A stretch of DNA of 50,521 nt from Roseiflexus sp. (GTDB lineage: Bacteria; Chloroflexota; Chloroflexia; Chloroflexales; Roseiflexaceae), in assembly GCA_017743475.1 (NCBI GenBank), contig JAGHYV010000032.1, positions 1 through 50,521 on the forward strand, written 5' to 3'. The position numbers and the translations under genes were made by a program. The notes beneath the pieces were generated by a model that worked only from the letters and a program-made list of their open reading frames with translations, did not search any database and was not told the origin of the DNA. Position 1 is the first letter of the stretch. Each line of letters starts with the position of its first letter. Shown here in pieces: positions 17,927-25,738 of this stretch.

Positions 17927-18016
17927 AAAAAACCTCTTCCTGAAAACAGTACGCACTGTTGAAAAGACGTAGAGAAAGCGTTAAGAGTTGCAACCCGATA
18001 TATCTCCGCATCTGCG

Positions 18017-18025
18017 TGGTATACT
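18017..18025 (+). promoter_or_regulatory. Extended -10 promoter, probably leaderless tgt-type gene
   Basis: TGGTATACT at 18017-18025 is an extended -10 element. It ends only 7 bp before the ATG at 18033, and no Shine-Dalgarno is present, so transcription would start at or next to the start codon. No good -35 is seen at the proper distance. Confidence 0.45.
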
Positions 18026-18032
18026 GCCAGCC

Positions 18033-19145
18033 ATGCCTGTACACAGCGACGAATTACCGACGCGCCGGGGAAGATTGCCACTGCCTGCCTTTCTGCCAGA
18101 TGCCACATTTGGCACGGTGCGCGCTGCCGATGCCGGCGATGTGCGGGCTGTTGGCATACGCGCGCTGGTGATGAACACATTCCACCTGATGCAAAAGCCA
18201 GGCTCATCGACCATTCAGGCGCTTGGCGGTCTTCACGCAATGGCGGGCTGGGACGGTCCAATCATGACCGATTCGGGCGGGTTTCAGGCATACTCGCTGA
18301 TCCGCCAGAATCCGAAACAGGGTCGGCTTAGCGATCAGGGAATCGTATTCCAGCCGGAAGGTGCAGGGCGCAAATTTCAGTTGACGCCAGAGAAGTGCAT
18401 TCAGTTGCAACTGGCATATGGCGCCGACATTGTTGTCTGCCTGGACGATTGCACCCATGTGGATGATCCACCGACCGAACAGCGCGCTTCAGTGCGGCGA
18501 ACCATCCAGTGGGCGGCGCGTTGCAAACAGGAATTTGAACGTCAACTTGCGATGCGTCGAATGGACAATGAACGCCCGCTGCTGTTTGCGGTTGTCCAGG
18601 GTGGAGGCATTGCCGAATTACGGCGCGAATGCGCTGAAGCATTGCTTGAGATCGGTTTCGACGGGTATGGCTATGGCGGATGGCCCCTCGACTCGGCAGG
18701 TAACCTGCTGACCGACATGCTGGCGCTCACCCGCGAACTGATCCCAGCGCATCTACCGCTCCACGCGCTTGGTGTCGGTCACCCGGAGTATGTGGTGACC
18801 TGCGCGCGAATGGGCTATCAGATGTTCGATAGCGCTCTGCCGACGCGCGATGCGCGCAATGGACGCCTGTACACCTTTGCTACCGATCCGCACACGCCAG
18901 AGTTCCGCCTCGTTGACCGCTGGTTTCACTACATCTACATCCAGGACGGTCGGTATATTAAGTCAACCTCGCCGATCTCTCCCGGCTGCGACTGCTACAC
19001 CTGCACACGCTATTCGCTTGGTTATCTGCACCATTTGCACGCAATCGGCGAAACCCTCTTCTATCGTCTGGCGACGATCCATAATCTCCGGTTTATGAGC
19101 ATTCTCACCGATCTGCTGCGCGCTGAACGGAAGGGTAGACGATAG
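18033..19145 (+). CDS. Divergent tRNA-guanine transglycosylase
   Basis: The 370-residue protein has the TGT barrel with D80 in MTDSGGFQAYSL, the nucleophile candidate D266 in MFDSALPTR, and the zinc site C319, C321, C324 (CDCYTC) and H350 (TIHNLRF). Bacterial TGTs exchange guanine-34 for preQ1 in tRNAs for Asp, Asn, His and Tyr. Two departures are visible. The substrate-specificity loop that usually reads GGLxxGE is here GGWPLDS at 215-221, with the Glu missing. The stretch between D266 and the zinc cysteines is about 53 residues instead of the usual 38 or so. The start at 18033 is inferred from homology and the promoter position; an in-frame GTG/TTG-type start at 17988 is less likely. It may use a different base, or be a paralogue of the housekeeping enzyme. 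Confidence 0.82.
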   Translation: MPVHSDELPTRRGRLPLPAFLPDATFGTVRAADAGDVRAVGIRALVMNTFHLMQKPGSSTIQALGGLHAMAGWDGPIMTDSGGFQAYSLIRQNPKQGRLSDQGIVFQPEGAGRKFQLTPEKCIQLQLAYGADIVVCLDDCTHVDDPPTEQRASVRRTIQWAARCKQEFERQLAMRRMDNERPLLFAVVQGGGIAELRRECAEALLEIGFDGYGYGGWPLDSAGNLLTDMLALTRELIPAHLPLHALGVGHPEYVVTCARMGYQMFDSALPTRDARNGRLYTFATDPHTPEFRLVDRWFHYIYIQDGRYIKSTSPISPGCDCYTCTRYSLGYLHHLHAIGETLFYRLATIHNLRFMSILTDLLRAERKGRR

Positions 19146-19689
19146 AAACGCTGAGGGTAGAAGCAATGATAGAAGCTATGTAGCTTATCGTCGCAAAAGC
19201 CGAATAACAATACCCCTTGACTTCTGGTGCCGTCTCCTTTCTTTTTCTCGAAAGGTACATACCGGGCATGGTACGAAGAAAACCAAATGAACGCTCCTTT
19301 TATGTCTGGTCCGATAATTACAATTTTTTCATGATTAACCATTTACTAATAATCCATAACCTGCTTTTTACCTGTATTTGAATGCTGCTTAAGTTGCTCT
19401 GATTATGTTTTTCCTTGAGCCTGAGTTACATGTATGCATGCGAGCGTGCCGGGTAATCCTGGACTCGTGCTGTTCACGGGTGAGCCGGGAGTGTAGACGG
19501 CATTCGCTTTGCTGAAAGATCCGTCGTTTCCTACGACGTCTTTACTCAAGGCATTCACGTTATATCTCCCGGTGTCCTCTGGTCTTGGTTCGCTCTCAGC
19601 CCAATCTTCGGTTACCGGCCGCTCCGCCGTGCATGATCAATCCTAGCTTGGGCGTTGTGGAAACAGACAGCAGCAAGGAGTGGAATGCG
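19146..19689. other. Intergenic region upstream of phosphatase gene, AT-rich in part
   Basis: No gene was recognised in these 544 bp. The part from about 19300 to 19440 is clearly more AT-rich than its surroundings and contains TTAACC at 19335-19340 and ATAACC at 19356-19361, two turns of the helix apart, which could be binding sites for a phosphate-type regulator. A small inverted repeat, GTCGT with ACGAC, lies near 19523-19537. Confidence 0.4.
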
Positions 19690-21264
19690 ATGTTCGGAGG
19701 AAAACGCACGCTTGGTCTGATTGGTACGGTTATCCTGCTAATCGCAACGGTCTCTGCGACAGCGGCAAGTACGGGCATCCCGGAATTGCAGGGTTCGTCA
19801 CGCACCGGCAACGTCATCTTCATCCATCCCGACGGCTCTGGCTTGAATCACTGGAGTGCCGCGCGCATCTACTGGTACGGTCCTGATGCGCTGAGCCCCT
19901 GGGACACGCTGCCTGAGATGGCGGTCTATCGGGGGCATATGAAGGACATTCTGACGGGAACGTCGAATGGCGGCGCAACCACCCATGCTTTTGGCTACAA
20001 AGTCGAAGGTCTTGGATCGTTTGGCAAGGATGGCGACGGCGATGCTGCTCGCAGCATTCGAGCACTCTCCGGCTATCCCGGCAGTATCATGCGCGAAGCG
20101 ATCAATAACGGTCACCCGGTGGCGCTGGTAAACGACGGTGACATCGCCGAGCCTGGCACAGCCGCTTTTGTCTCTGAGGTCAGCAACCGCGCTCTCGACA
20201 ACGAAATTGTCCGCCAGATCCTCGACGGTCGTCCAGGCTTCGAGGGCGAACAGCCACCACACATTATTCTTGCTGGCGGTGAGAGTTTCTTCCTGCCGGT
20301 CGGTACGCCGCAGTGCGCTCCGGGCGCCATAACGCTCGACTGCCACGTGCACCTCGATCCGATCACCGGCGAAGGTCCCAAACGCACGGATGGTCGCAAC
20401 CTGCTCAAGGAGTTTGAGGAGAGAGGGTATGTGATTGTGCGCACCCGCGCCGAGTTCGAGGCGCTGCGTGATCGCGTGAATAGCGACCGCCGGTATGCCC
20501 CGTATGTGCTCGGTCTGTTCGCTGCTGACGATATCTTCAACGACGTGCCAGAGGAACGCCTGATTAGCGCAGGTCTGGTCGATCCCTCCATCGACGTTGA
20601 CGACAAGCGCACCAACCTGATCCTCTTTGGCAGCCGCCCCGGTACGCTCGGTTATAACCCGCCAACCGCCGCTGAGATGACTGATCTTGCGCTGACGATC
20701 ATCCAGCGCTGCTCACGGCAGACAGGCAAACCGTTCATGATGGTTGTCGAAACAGAAAGCGTAGACAACTTCAGCAACGCTAATAACGCTATCGGTACAC
20801 TCACCGGTCTGAAGCATGCGAATGATGTGATCGAGGTTGCGCAGCGCTTCCAGCAGCGCAATCGCAACACGCTGATCCTTACCGCAGCTGATAGTGATGC
20901 GGGTGGCTTGCAGGTTGGTGCGTGGGATCCAACCAGGAATGTGACGGACTATAATAACAACCCGACCGGTGTCAGTGCGCAAAATGTGCGTTCGCCGCTC
21001 GATGGGCGCTACGGACGCAACTCGCCGCCATTCCTGAGCGAGCCCGATGCATATGGCAAACGGATGGCATTCGCAGTAAGCTGGGTAGGCACGCCTGACG
21101 TGTCGGGCGGTATCCTCTCGCGCGCTCAGGGTCTGAACGCTGCGGAACTGCGGCGCACGTTCCGCGGGCGCTTTGACAACACTGATGTCTACCGCCTGAT
21201 GTACCTGACCCTCTTCGGCAGAGCGCTGCCGTCGTCGGTCGGTCAGGAGGCTCCTAACCGGTAG
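19690..21264 (+). CDS. Exported alkaline-phosphatase-fold protein with altered metal site
   Basis: The 524-residue protein begins with a clear signal peptide (residues 1-26) and belongs to the alkaline phosphatase superfamily. The first metal-binding Asp is in FIHPDGSG (D48), and the nucleophile region reads TGTSNGGATTHAFGYK, with S92 in place of the usual DSAxxA context. The usual metal motif EGxxIDHAGHAND reads ETESVDNFSNANN, and TADHExGG reads TAADSDAGG. Thus several conserved His ligands are replaced by Asn or Ser, while the Asp residues remain. The start at 19690 was chosen because the signal peptide begins there; an ATG at 19585 would bury it. It may be a phosphatase with other metals, or a non-catalytic homologue. 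A terminator follows beyond an inserted repeat. Confidence 0.8.
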   Translation: MFGGKRTLGLIGTVILLIATVSATAASTGIPELQGSSRTGNVIFIHPDGSGLNHWSAARIYWYGPDALSPWDTLPEMAVYRGHMKDILTGTSNGGATTHAFGYKVEGLGSFGKDGDGDAARSIRALSGYPGSIMREAINNGHPVALVNDGDIAEPGTAAFVSEVSNRALDNEIVRQILDGRPGFEGEQPPHIILAGGESFFLPVGTPQCAPGAITLDCHVHLDPITGEGPKRTDGRNLLKEFEERGYVIVRTRAEFEALRDRVNSDRRYAPYVLGLFAADDIFNDVPEERLISAGLVDPSIDVDDKRTNLILFGSRPGTLGYNPPTAAEMTDLALTIIQRCSRQTGKPFMMVVETESVDNFSNANNAIGTLTGLKHANDVIEVAQRFQQRNRNTLILTAADSDAGGLQVGAWDPTRNVTDYNNNPTGVSAQNVRSPLDGRYGRNSPPFLSEPDAYGKRMAFAVSWVGTPDVSGGILSRAQGLNAAELRRTFRGRFDNTDVYRLMYLTLFGRALPSSVGQEAPNR

Positions 21265-21278
21265 GAGGCTCATGAAGA

Positions 21279-21380
21279 TTGAGCATTAAATCCGGTATCC
21301 CGTATAGCCATAGGGCTGAAGCCCTTGGCTATACGGGGCAAAGCCCGCCTGCGCGGGCTATAGCGGAATAATTGCTTAGA
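21279..21380. repeat. MITE-like palindromic element, copy A
   Basis: This element of about 102 bp has imperfect terminal inverted repeats. It starts TTGAGCATTAAATCCGG and ends CGGAATAATTGCTTAGA, the reverse complement of a related sequence. Internally it carries two hairpins: GTATAGCCATAGGGCT with its partner CTTGGCTATAC, and GCCCGCC with a near partner in GCGCGGGC. It shares ends, core and length with the element at 41.6 kb. Confidence 0.7.
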
Positions 21381-21393
21381 GACCATAAGCTCG

Positions 21394-21436
21394 ATGGAGG
21401 CAGCTACTCTGTCCGCTGCTTCCATCAATGTTTTTT
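21394..21436 (+). terminator. Rho-independent terminator downstream of phosphatase gene
   Basis: ATGGAGGCAG at 21394-21403 pairs with CTGCTTCCAT at 21416-21425 (one G-T wobble), followed by TTTTTT at 21431-21436. The MITE-like element lies between the phosphatase stop and this terminator, as if inserted there. Confidence 0.7.
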
Positions 21437-21462
21437 GATGTGAGACTGAAAATTGTCCCACA

Positions 21463-22281
21463 TTACTGCTCCTCAATGGCATCTATCGAGATGCCGACCG
21501 CACTCAATGTCTGCTCCAGTTCCTGGATTGCTGCTGCGATCTGTTGCTCTGCGATCTCTCTGGAATGCCCAGTTGTTGAGAGAAAAATCCGGAACTTTAC
21601 GTCAGAACCGAAGCGTTGCGCTCTAGACTTGATGTAGATATCAGGATGACGCTCTGCTACTGTACGAAGCACAGGCGCCAGGATCGATTCGTCGGTGCAG
21701 TTGACGATCACTAGGCGCTCGATGAAGACACGCTCGCCGAACAGTCGCTGAAGCAGCGGTTGTAACGGTCCTTCAACGATCCCCTTCAGTTCTGCCGGAA
21801 CACCGGGAAGGCAGATGATCGTAGAGGATTCAAGGTCGAGCACCACGCCTGGCGCTGCGCCGACCGGATTGTCGAGCGGATATGCACCCTCGGGCAGATA
21901 CGCCATTTTCTCACGTTCGGGGGTGATCGCTGGATCGTTCACTGCACCCTCACGGGCAAAATGCTCGTATCGCTGCTGCACGATGGCAAGCGCCTGCGGG
22001 TGTAGCTGCAGGGGTCGATGGACGGCGCGTGCAACTGCGGCGACTGTTATATCGTCCCACGTTGGTCCCATGCCGCCAATTGTGACGATCAATCTAACGG
22101 AACGTTCCAGGCTTGATCGGACCTCGCGGACGATTGCGTCCAATTCATCGCGGACGATCACGGCGCGCTCGACACGCCCTCCAAAAGCAGTGATTCGTTT
22201 GCACATCCAGTTTGTGTTTGTGTCCAGCACATCACCCAGCAGCACTTCATTGCCGGTTACAATGATTTCAACTGTAATCAT
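21463..22281 (-). CDS. CinA N-domain (MoCF-biosynthesis fold) protein
   Basis: The 272-residue protein corresponds to the N-terminal, molybdopterin-binding-like domain of CinA (competence/damage-inducible protein A): GNEVLLGDVLDTN near the start, then TIGGMGPTWDDITVAAVA and the CLPGVPAELKGIVEG segment. The C-terminal nicotinamide-mononucleotide deamidase (PncC) domain found in full CinA is absent, so this is the single-domain type. Such proteins have been linked to nucleotide-sugar pyrophosphatase activity; the role here is open. It stands alone between the phosphatase terminator and a pseudogene-rich region. Confidence 0.88.
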   Translation of the reverse strand: MITVEIIVTGNEVLLGDVLDTNTNWMCKRITAFGGRVERAVIVRDELDAIVREVRSSLERSVRLIVTIGGMGPTWDDITVAAVARAVHRPLQLHPQALAIVQQRYEHFAREGAVNDPAITPEREKMAYLPEGAYPLDNPVGAAPGVVLDLESSTIICLPGVPAELKGIVEGPLQPLLQRLFGERVFIERLVIVNCTDESILAPVLRTVAERHPDIYIKSRAQRFGSDVKFRIFLSTTGHSREIAEQQIAAAIQELEQTLSAVGISIDAIEEQ

Positions 22282-22547
22282 ATATCAGCAGACGGAGACG
22301 GGTCTGAAAATTCTTTCACGCATGTTTCAGGTTCATCCGCAACACGCTGCCAACGATGAAAACTTAGGTAGCATAGGAGATTCTCACTTCCCATCTGACC
22401 CCACAGAATTGCGCCAAAAGCGTTATCCGAAATCAATGTACGCTTTCGTACAAGATAGCCACAACTGCGATTATGAAGTGCAGTGGAGTGGTGTCGGTTA
22501 CAAACGCGTGTTGAGTAGACTAAACCTGAACAAGGTCGACCATATCT

Positions 22548-22830
22548 TTACCACAACTCACCTTCACGCCACTCTGCAGAAAGTGGTGTGCTCAGGTCTA
22601 TTGGCAGCGTTTTTGAAGGTCGTAGAATTATTACCTGTTCCTCGTTAGACGATGACAATAAACCATGTTCAGTTCTGATGAATAACGGGCCACGCCGGAG
22701 ATTCCATCCAAGTCGATCATAGAATGCAACACTGGACAGAGAAAGAGCTGCCAAATCATAGTTCTGAAGTCTTGTTGGCGATGCATTCCATTATGGCCGT
22801 CGCAAAGCCACGATTGCAATAGTAAGCATC
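22548..22830 (-). pseudogene. C-terminal remnant of a GNAT (AAC(2')-like) acetyltransferase
   Basis: About 90 codons are recoverable. They read YCNRGFATAIMECIA, then LAALSLSSVAFYDRLGWNL, RRGPLFIRTEHGLL and a final LSTPLSAEWREGELW. This order, and especially the YDRLGW-RGP-RT-H block with a C-terminal EW-REGELW, resembles aminoglycoside 2'-N-acetyltransferase-like GNAT proteins. The N-terminal half is missing, and no intact start is found. It is a dead fragment; the assignment to AAC(2') rather than another GNAT is tentative. Confidence 0.6.
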
Positions 22831-23533
22831 GATGACCGTACTTCTGTCCAACTACAGACCGATGCAGCTTTTTATCCCTATGAGGCAGATCAGGCTGCAA
22901 TAGTCTGATCTGCTCTGATCTTCTTCTTTGAGGTATCTAGCTGAAGACAGATGCACACGGGAAATTTTTATCATGGCTTCGATCGCCCGTCAAGGCTTTT
23001 GTAATCCCCCTCTATTGCTGAACGACTCGATCAAAATGAGTCTCGTATGGAATCACAGCGCGGCACAGGTGCAGCTGGAGCATCCGTATACGGTAGCGTT
23101 GGACAGGGACGAATGGCAAGCATTGGCCACAGCACTCTCAGGCACACTACCGCGCGCTCCGAACTGCTAAGCCTGCGCGGATCAGCGCGCTGGATCAGGC
23201 GTTTAAGTGGCGTTCTGGCTCGCAAAGGTGACAGGGAACCAGGGATGAATGAACACGCGGTAGCACGCGATCCACGGGGTCGGAGGTTGCAGGTTCGCGA
23301 ACTGCCCCTACTACGACAATACGGCATGATCTTAATTACGACCACATGGCGCTTAACCCTTCCTCTACAGTCTCCCTCCCGACTTGTAGGTAATGCATAG
23401 CTTCCCTTATTGCATGGGGATGAGAAGGCGCAGACGCGCTGCAACATCCCTGCCTATAGCAGATGCAACTGATTGAAGCGCCCGCCAGTTGCCAGCAGCC
23501 TCGCAACACCCGTGTCTCCAGCGGATGCGGCCT
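22831..23533. other. Gene-poor stretch
   Basis: I recognise no gene in these 700 bp. An open frame from ATG 22973 to 23170 (+, 65 codons) has no Shine-Dalgarno and no recognised family, and I would not call it. The sequence is probably old decayed DNA between the acetyltransferase remnant and the exported protein gene. Confidence 0.4.
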
Positions 23534-24871
23534 CTACAGCGTTGCGATCTGAAGATCATCCTGATCGGGCCAGAGCGATTCTTTGCCAGTCCAGTCGCGT
23601 GCGCGTGCGCGAAAGGCGTACACACCCGATTCAGGCGGAACAAACACCGCTTCGTGCTCTGTCGTCTGCGTAAGCCAGTCGATCCAGTCGCCATCCGGCA
23701 GACGCCGCACCTGCACATCGAACGATGCAATGCCGCTGACGTCGTCCTCACCATCCCAGCTCACCCGGATGCCGCCCTCGGGGAGCAACACCGCCTCAAC
23801 GACCGCGGCGTCTGGAGGGTGCACATCGTTGTGCAGGCGCCACTTGATTGCGTCGAAGTGCACTGCGCGTCCATCACTTCCGGTCTGATTCGTCAACATC
23901 ACCGAACTGCCCGGTCCCATATGGAAAATACCCAGTGAAACCCACCTGCCGGACGCAGCCGCCTGATTGATGACAACTTCCGACACTGCGCCGTTGTGCG
24001 TGACGGTGTAGCGCGCGTGTTCGGTCGGTGTGGGACCGCATGCCGGAATGAATGCCAGCGCCTCGTAGAAACCTTCACCCGGAAGCGGAGGCGTCCAAAT
24101 GGCGCGATGTTGCGAACGCGCTGTAGCCCCCGGCGTATCGTAGCTCCAGGCATGGCTGCCGCCAATGCCACAATTGGCGCTTTGCCAGTTTCGACCTTCA
24201 ATTGCAGCGTACCCTTCGGCAGCATCGTCAACCACGATTGCGTCTGGCTCGATGACAGCACGATCGGCAGCCGTCTGGTTGCCGGTCGCAACGAATGGGT
24301 CGGCGCCCAGCCACAAAAACGTCACTTCAACCCAATCGCTGTTCGTCATGCCGAGATCGTCCCAGAACGCGCCATCGGCAATGTCGATGCCGGTCGGCTG
24401 GCGAATGCGACGCCCGAACTCATCGCGTCCATTGTTGTACCCATGCTGGTGCGCCGCCTGCGCCATTGGCAGTCCCGGCGGAAGGTCGCCGTAGCGTCGA
24501 TTCGGCGACCAGTAATCATCATTCGTATTCCAGGGTCCCACATCCCACACCGGCAGCACGACACTCCGATCACGGTAGGTCACGCGCACCTGATACTCAT
24601 AACCGCTGCGACTCGAAAGGACACTCCATGATGGCAGCGCAACGAATCGGTCACGTGGTTTGATGACGTGCCCATTCGCGGTGCGTCGACCGACGCGTCC
24701 CTGCCGTGTGGCGAAGACGCGGTAGGTCGGTGCGATGGGCGAGGTGACGCTGAGAGCATCTGAGGGGGAAGGCGACGGCGGCTCTCCGGCATGCGCCTGA
24801 TTGGTGGTCAGGAACAGGGTCAAGATCGCTACAAGTGCTGCAATGATCGCCAGGCGTTGTGCTGGTACCAT
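23534..24871 (-). CDS. Secreted multidomain protein (double-psi-barrel-like, golvesin-type and Fn3-like domains)
   Basis: The 445-residue protein starts with a signal peptide (about residues 1-28). The next part (about 48-170) contains RQGRVGRRTANGHVIKPRD and VVLPVWDVGPWNTNDDYWSP, which resembles double-psi beta-barrel (RlpA/expansin-like) domains. The middle (about 215-350) resembles the golvesin/Xly carbohydrate-binding type (FYEALAFIPACG, then YTVTHNGAVSEVVINQ and GRWVSLGIF). The C terminus (about 355-445) is Fn3-like (IRVSWDGEDDVSGIASFDV, then YAFRARARDWTGKES). It is likely to act outside the cell on polysaccharide or peptidoglycan. The start at 24871 directly precedes the signal peptide. 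No operon partner is adjacent. Confidence 0.75.
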   Translation of the reverse strand: MVPAQRLAIIAALVAILTLFLTTNQAHAGEPPSPSPSDALSVTSPIAPTYRVFATRQGRVGRRTANGHVIKPRDRFVALPSWSVLSSRSGYEYQVRVTYRDRSVVLPVWDVGPWNTNDDYWSPNRRYGDLPPGLPMAQAAHQHGYNNGRDEFGRRIRQPTGIDIADGAFWDDLGMTNSDWVEVTFLWLGADPFVATGNQTAADRAVIEPDAIVVDDAAEGYAAIEGRNWQSANCGIGGSHAWSYDTPGATARSQHRAIWTPPLPGEGFYEALAFIPACGPTPTEHARYTVTHNGAVSEVVINQAAASGRWVSLGIFHMGPGSSVMLTNQTGSDGRAVHFDAIKWRLHNDVHPPDAAVVEAVLLPEGGIRVSWDGEDDVSGIASFDVQVRRLPDGDWIDWLTQTTEHEAVFVPPESGVYAFRARARDWTGKESLWPDQDDLQIATL

Positions 24872-25088
24872 TCATACTCCTGCTGTTCAAACGGCTCTGC
24901 ACTGCTGAAGGCGGCTGCGCAAATGCACAACAACAGCTCATAGACCGACACCCCAAACTGGTGCGGTACGCAGCGCAAAGCCTAGCGCGTACGAATTCGT
25001 TCACGAGAACGTGTGGCGTGCCGTTCACGACACGATATAGGGCGCGATTGTAGCCAACATCTCGAAATTGTCAAGTTGGCGTTACAGG

Positions 25089-25117
25089 TTGACGCATCCA
25101 GCGTATCGCGCCATAAT
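25089..25117 (+). promoter_or_regulatory. Sigma-70-type promoter of the HD hydrolase gene
   Basis: TTGACG at 25089-25094 and CATAAT at 25112-25117 are separated by 17 bp, 31 bp upstream of the ATG at 25148. Confidence 0.6.
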
Positions 25118-25147
25118 GGGACGCTCTGCAACGAAAGGCGTCATGAG

Positions 25148-25708
25148 ATGACCGACCAGAACATCCCGGCATACGCTCGACTGGCTGAACAGATTGTGGC
25201 GCTCAAGTTGCTGCCGCGCGTTGGATGGCTTCAGCGCGGCGTTGCGAATGCCGAGAGCGTCGCGGAGCATAGTTTCGGGCTGGCTGCGCTGGCGCTGATA
25301 TTCACCGCTGCGGACGATTCGGTTGATCGCGAACGAGTGCTGGCGATGGCGCTGGTGCACGACATTGCCGAGGCGCTGATCGGCGATCTGCCGTTTTCGG
25401 CGCGCCGCCTGATCGGCGAAGCGGTGAAGCGCGACGCCGAGCGCCGCGCGCTCATCGAACTGTGCGCACCGCTCCCCGGCGGCGAGCACCTGATCCGGCT
25501 GTGGGAGGAGTATGCCGCCGGTGCAACCCGCGAGGCGCGACTGGTCAAAGCGCTGGATCGCGTCGAGACGCTGGTGCAAGCGCTGGCATACGAACGCGCT
25601 GGCAATCGTCTGCTGGACGAATTCTGGATCGATGCCACCGCAGGGCTGGAAGAATTTCCCGACCTGATGGCATTCGTCGCCTGGCTGGCGGCACAGCGCA
25701 ACGGTTGA
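25148..25708 (+). CDS. HD-domain hydrolase (YfbR/HDDC2-like 5'-nucleotidase)
   Basis: The 186-residue protein has the metal-binding HD signature: H41 in ESVAEHSFG, H71-D72 in VHDIAEALIGDLPF, and a later Asp in KALDRVE. The AEH-HDxxE-GD pattern is that of the YfbR/HDDC2 group, which dephosphorylates deoxynucleoside monophosphates. The start at 25148 is chosen because the ATG five bases upstream (25143) runs into a stop and because the family begins here. The GH13 gene follows after 30 bp and is probably co-transcribed, though there is no functional link that I can name. Confidence 0.88.
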   Translation: MTDQNIPAYARLAEQIVALKLLPRVGWLQRGVANAESVAEHSFGLAALALIFTAADDSVDRERVLAMALVHDIAEALIGDLPFSARRLIGEAVKRDAERRALIELCAPLPGGEHLIRLWEEYAAGATREARLVKALDRVETLVQALAYERAGNRLLDEFWIDATAGLEEFPDLMAFVAWLAAQRNG

Positions 25709-25738
25709 ACGTTCCAGGATTGAACGGAGGAAACGTGT

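Noticed and set aside
22973-23170. 65-codon plus-strand frame
   Set aside because: There is no Shine-Dalgarno, no known family and no conserved-looking neighbour; length is compatible with chance.
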